Shown one piece after another: positions 61,394 to 64,000 of a stretch of 64,000 nucleotides of DNA. Position 1 is the stretch's first letter. Every line of letters begins with the position of its first letter. Below the pieces are notes generated by a model. It made no database searches, had not been told where the DNA came from, and saw only the letters and a program-made list of their open reading frames with translations. The translations under genes and the position numbers were made by a program. Source of the stretch: Actinomadura syzygii (GTDB lineage Bacteria > Actinomycetota > Actinomycetes > Streptosporangiales > Streptosporangiaceae); contig NZ_VSFF01000010.1 of assembly GCF_008085905.1 (NCBI RefSeq), forward strand, positions 186,001-250,000, given 5' to 3'.

Positions 61394-62515
61394 TCAGGAA
61401 TCACCCGGCTTGGCCTTGGCCGCCTTCCGGCTCACGGGCTTGGCGGCCGGCGTGATGGTCGGGACGGCGGGCGGCGCGGGGGTCCCGTCCGGGGTGGACG
61501 GCTCGGCCTCCTTGTCGACCTTCGGGCCGATGCCGAGCTTCTCCTTGATCTTCTTCTCGATGCCGTCCGCGAGGTCGGGGTTGGCCTTGAGGAAGTTGCG
61601 GGCGTTCTCCTTGCCCTGGCCGAGCTGGTCGCCGTCGTAGGTGTACCAGGCGCCCGACTTGCGGACGAAGCCGTGCTCCACGCCGAGGTCGATCAGGCCG
61701 CCCTCGCGGCTGATGCCCTGGCCGTACAGCAGGTCGAAGTCGGCGACGCGGAACGGCGGGGCCATCTTGTTCTTGACGACCTTGACGCGGACGCGGTTGC
61801 CCACGGCCTCGGTGCCGTCCTTGAGGGTCTCGATGCGGCGCACGTCCAGCCGGACGGAGGCGTAGAACTTCAGCGCCCGGCCGCCGGTGGTGGTCTCCGG
61901 GGAGCCGAACATGACGCCGACCTTCTCGCGGAGCTGGTTGATGAAGATGGCGGTGGTCTTGGTCTGGTTGATCGCGCCGGTGAGCTTGCGCAGCGCCTGC
62001 GACATGAGGCGGGCCTGGAGGCCGACGTGGCTGTCGCCCATCTCGCCCTCGATCTCGGCGCGCGGGACGAGCGCGGCGACCGAGTCGATGACGATGACGT
62101 CGATCGCGCCGGAGCGGATCAGCATGTCGGTGATCTCCAGCGCCTGCTCACCGGTGTCGGGCTGGGAGACCAGCAGCGCGTCGATGTCGACGCCGAGCTT
62201 GGACGCGTACTCGGGGTCGAGCGCGTGCTCGGCGTCGACGAACGCGGCGATGCCGCCCTTCTTCTGCACGCTCGCGACGGCGTGCAGCGCGAGCGACGAC
62301 TTGCCGGAGCCCTCGGGGCCGTACACCTCGACGACCCGGCCGCGCGGCAGGCCGCCGATGCCGAGCGCGATGTCGAGGGAGATGGCGCCGGTGGGGATGA
62401 TCTCGACGGGCGCGCGCGCCTCCTCGCCCATCCGCATGACCGATCCCTTGCCGAACTGCCGCTCGATCTGGGCGAGTGCGGTTTCGAGAGCCTTCTCCCG
62501 GTCGTTCGCTGCCAT
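61394..62515 (-). CDS. recA: Recombinase RecA
   Basis: A 373-residue recombinase. Walker A is GPEGSGKSSLALHAVA; later motifs are AAFVDAEHALDPEYASKLGV, VIVIDSVAALVPRAEIEGEM and NQLREKVGVMFGSPETTTGG. The C-terminal tail beyond about residue 330 is Pro/Ala/Lys-rich (TPAPPAVPTITPAAKPVSRK). It drives homologous pairing and LexA self-cleavage. No intein is present. An SOS box lies about 140 nt upstream. recX follows, so read-through control is likely. Confidence 0.98.
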   Translation of the reverse strand: MAANDREKALETALAQIERQFGKGSVMRMGEEARAPVEIIPTGAISLDIALGIGGLPRGRVVEVYGPEGSGKSSLALHAVASVQKKGGIAAFVDAEHALDPEYASKLGVDIDALLVSQPDTGEQALEITDMLIRSGAIDVIVIDSVAALVPRAEIEGEMGDSHVGLQARLMSQALRKLTGAINQTKTTAIFINQLREKVGVMFGSPETTTGGRALKFYASVRLDVRRIETLKDGTEAVGNRVRVKVVKNKMAPPFRVADFDLLYGQGISREGGLIDLGVEHGFVRKSGAWYTYDGDQLGQGKENARNFLKANPDLADGIEKKIKEKLGIGPKVDKEAEPSTPDGTPAPPAVPTITPAAKPVSRKAAKAKPGDS

Positions 62516-62618
62516 TGAGATGTCCTTCTCGTCGTGACTGTCGGCTCTCGGCCGCTGCTTGCGATGTCGAGGGCGACGTTACGGCGGGCCTCCGACACTT
62601 TCGAGTCGCCGGCGCGAT

Positions 62619-62627
62619 TGTGGATAA
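62619..62627 (-). promoter_or_regulatory. DnaA-box-like sequence upstream of recA
   Basis: TGTGGATAA (reverse complement TTATCCACA) is an exact match to the classical DnaA box. It lies between the recA start and its SOS box. A second copy is at 26297-26305, upstream of comEA. Single boxes can titrate DnaA or regulate genes; chance occurrence is also possible. Confidence 0.4.
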
Positions 62628-62650
62628 CGCCGCGTGCCGCACCAGCGTAC

Positions 62651-62664
62651 CGAACATCCGTTCG
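62651..62664 (-). promoter_or_regulatory. LexA/SOS box of recA
   Basis: CGAACATCCGTTCG contains GAAC-N4-GTTC, the actinobacterial SOS box core (consensus CGAACRNRYGTTYG). It is 136 nt upstream of the recA start. It also lies about 95 bp before the divergent ATP-grasp gene, which might share the control. Confidence 0.85.
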
Positions 62665-62756
62665 ATCATCGTCTGATACGTCGATTCGCGTGGATTCTCC
62701 GTGCGTTCCGTGCTCTGGACCCCGTACGCTGGCGCCGTCCACGGAGGGTTCCAATC

Positions 62757-63626
62757 ATGACGCTGACCGTTCTCTTCTGCGTCGATCCGCTCCACCCTCG
62801 GCGCGTTGACCCCCATTTCTCCCGCGAGGCCGCGGCCGTGCGGGACCACTACGGCGAGATCGCCCTGATCGACCACGACGCGGTTCGGCGCGGCGACGTG
62901 GACGACGCGGTCCGTGCGGTGCCCCCCGATCTGGGCCCCGTCTGGTACCGCGGCTGGATGGTAACCGCGGCGGAGTACGCCGCGATGTCCGCGGCCTTGA
63001 AGCAGCGCGGGACGGTACTGCTCACACATCCTGACGACTACCGGCGCGCACACGAACTGCCCGGCTGGCATGACACGTTCGCCGGACTGACCCCGCACAG
63101 TGTGTGGCGTCCCCTCCGACCGGGCCAGGACCCAGGCGACCTGAGCGAACTCGGGGAACTCGTCCGGTCGCTGCAGAACGGACCGGGCATCGTCAAGGAC
63201 TACGTGAAGTCGTGCAAACACGAATGGGAGGAGGCGTGCTTCGTCCCGGACGTGAGAAATCTCGCTCAGCTCCACCACATCGCCTCCAAGATGGTCGCTC
63301 TGCGGGACGAGCATCTGACCGGGGGGCTCGTCGTGCGCGAGTTCGAGCACTACGACGGCGACGGTGAGGCACGGGTGTGGTGGGTGGACGGCGAGCCCGC
63401 ACTGGTGGGGCCGCATCCCGACAGCCCTGGCGTGGAGCCCGATCCCGACCTGGACATCGTGGCCCCGGCCGTGCGCGCGCTCGGCTGCCGGTTCATCACG
63501 ACCGATCTCGCCCGCCGGACGGACGGCGCGTGGCGCGTGGTGGAGGTCGGCGACGGTCAGGTCAGCGATCTGCCCACGTCCGTGGACGCGATGGACCTCT
63601 ACGCCCACCTGCCCGTTCCGGACTGA
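62757..63626 (+). CDS. ATP-grasp domain protein (R2K/DUF4343-like)
   Basis: A 289-residue protein from ATG 62757 behind GGAGGG. The N-terminal part (LTVLFCVDPLHPRRVDPHFS) is a pre-ATP-grasp-like fold. The core includes GIVKDYVKSCKHEWEEACFV (Lys for ATP), LTGGLVVREFEHYDGDGEAR and TTDLARRTDGAWRVVEVGDG, with acidic metal ligands near the end. These elements resemble the R2K clade of ATP-grasp ligases, suspected to modify proteins or peptides in conflict or tagging systems. No partner gene is adjacent. It is divergent from recA. Confidence 0.82.
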   Translation: MTLTVLFCVDPLHPRRVDPHFSREAAAVRDHYGEIALIDHDAVRRGDVDDAVRAVPPDLGPVWYRGWMVTAAEYAAMSAALKQRGTVLLTHPDDYRRAHELPGWHDTFAGLTPHSVWRPLRPGQDPGDLSELGELVRSLQNGPGIVKDYVKSCKHEWEEACFVPDVRNLAQLHHIASKMVALRDEHLTGGLVVREFEHYDGDGEARVWWVDGEPALVGPHPDSPGVEPDPDLDIVAPAVRALGCRFITTDLARRTDGAWRVVEVGDGQVSDLPTSVDAMDLYAHLPVPD

Positions 63627-63687
63627 CCCTCGAAGGACACGCACGGCACGCCCGCCCCTCGCCGCCTACCGTGACGGGCCGCCCCCG

Positions 63688-63882
63688 CTATCGGAGCGTG
63701 GAGGGGACGTCGAACGTGGCGACGACGGCCTGCCAGACCTTCTTGGCGGACTCGCCGTCGGCGAGGGCCTGCTCGATGGTGCGGCCGTCCAGTTCGGCCA
63801 TGACGTAGTCCTTGGCGACGCTCTCGGCATAGGCCTCGCCGAACTGCTGCCTCATCCGATCCCAGAAGACTGTGAGCCGCAC
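63688..63882 (-). CDS. DUF3046 family protein
   Basis: A 64-residue protein (MRLTVFWDRMRQQFGEAYAE; YVMAELDGRTIEQALADGES). It is the small DUF3046 gene that lies beside recA in most actinobacteria (Rv2738c-like). The start is GTG 63882. Function unknown; it is probably helical and cytosolic. It is convergent with the ATP-grasp gene, whose stop is 61 bp away, and read from the same strand as recA. Confidence 0.93.
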   Translation of the reverse strand: MRLTVFWDRMRQQFGEAYAESVAKDYVMAELDGRTIEQALADGESAKKVWQAVVATFDVPSTLR

Positions 63883-63891
63883 CTGTCCACG

Positions 63892-63999
63892 CTATCCGAC
63901 GGACCGGCCCCCCAAGGACCGCACGATCTCACCGGGCACCCCGGTACCGGTCTCCTGGCGGTGCAGGCCGGTCAGGTAGCGCTCGACCGCTTCGATGAC
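63892..63999 (-). CDS. C-terminal fragment of a gene running into the window edge
   Basis: A minus-strand frame open from the edge to TAG at 63892-63894 gives the last 35 residues (VIEAVERYLTGLHRQETGTG...). It has good codon bias and ends 9 bp before the DUF3046 start, so it is probably cotranscribed with it. The family cannot be recognised from this fragment. Confidence 0.5.
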   Translation of the reverse strand, partial: VIEAVERYLTGLHRQETGTGVPGEIVRSLGGRSVG

Positions 64000-64000
64000 G

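Noticed and set aside
1..64000. Biosynthetic gene cluster suggested by the AfsR/SARP regulator at the left edge
   Set aside because: No polyketide synthase, NRPS, terpene or RiPP biosynthetic genes are present in the window; anything further left cannot be judged.

Overview
The window is very GC-rich chromosome from an actinomycete, most likely a member of Streptosporangiales/Thermomonosporaceae (Actinomadura-like). The reasons are strong G/C preference at third codon positions, frequent GTG starts, HrcA/CIRCE control of dnaJ, actinobacterial families (AfsR/SARP, SigE-type sigma factors, DUF3046, DUF3097, MT0933-like antitoxin, RNase Y) and familiar actinobacterial gene order. The taxonomic placement is inference. 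No tRNA, rRNA, CRISPR array, transposase or integrase was recognised.

Region 1 (1-4.6 kb) has a truncated AfsR/SARP regulator and an MMPL transporter. Region 2 (4.6-27 kb) is a housekeeping block related to the phoH-to-comEA segment of other actinobacteria: an Rv2365c-like small protein, a CNNM/CorC protein, ybeY, phoH and a HIT protein; a SigE-family sigma factor with a membrane partner; rsmE-dnaJ-hrcA behind a CIRCE operator; DUF3097, hemW, lepA, rpsT, holA, comEC and comEA. A small insert between rpsT and holA carries kptA, a HAD-like protein, and a LysR regulator overlapping an SRPBCC gene. degV and hutI follow.

Region 3 (29-64 kb) is the hflX-dapF-miaA-miaB-recX-recA-DUF3046 neighbourhood, split by an accessory segment at about 30.7-47.1 kb. 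That segment carries aceB with glcDEF (glycolate to glyoxylate to malate), a family-5 peptide/nickel-type ABC importer with both ATPases fused, a YhgE-like membrane protein divergent from a TetR repressor with an operator inside its promoter, and an orphan sensor kinase. Between miaB and recX lie a gluABCD-type glutamate importer, an S9 peptidase and rny.

The most unusual structure is a set of independent short tandem repeats: 30 bp at the holA stop codon, 21 bp at the hflX stop codon, 16 bp after rny, and 15 bp plus longer repeats inside an extended recX. Most unit lengths are multiples of three, and three of the four arrays sit at the 3' end of a minus-strand gene. Short G-run/C-run hairpins also recur between genes. 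No undescribed multi-gene system could be shown; the repeats and the accessory insert are the best leads.
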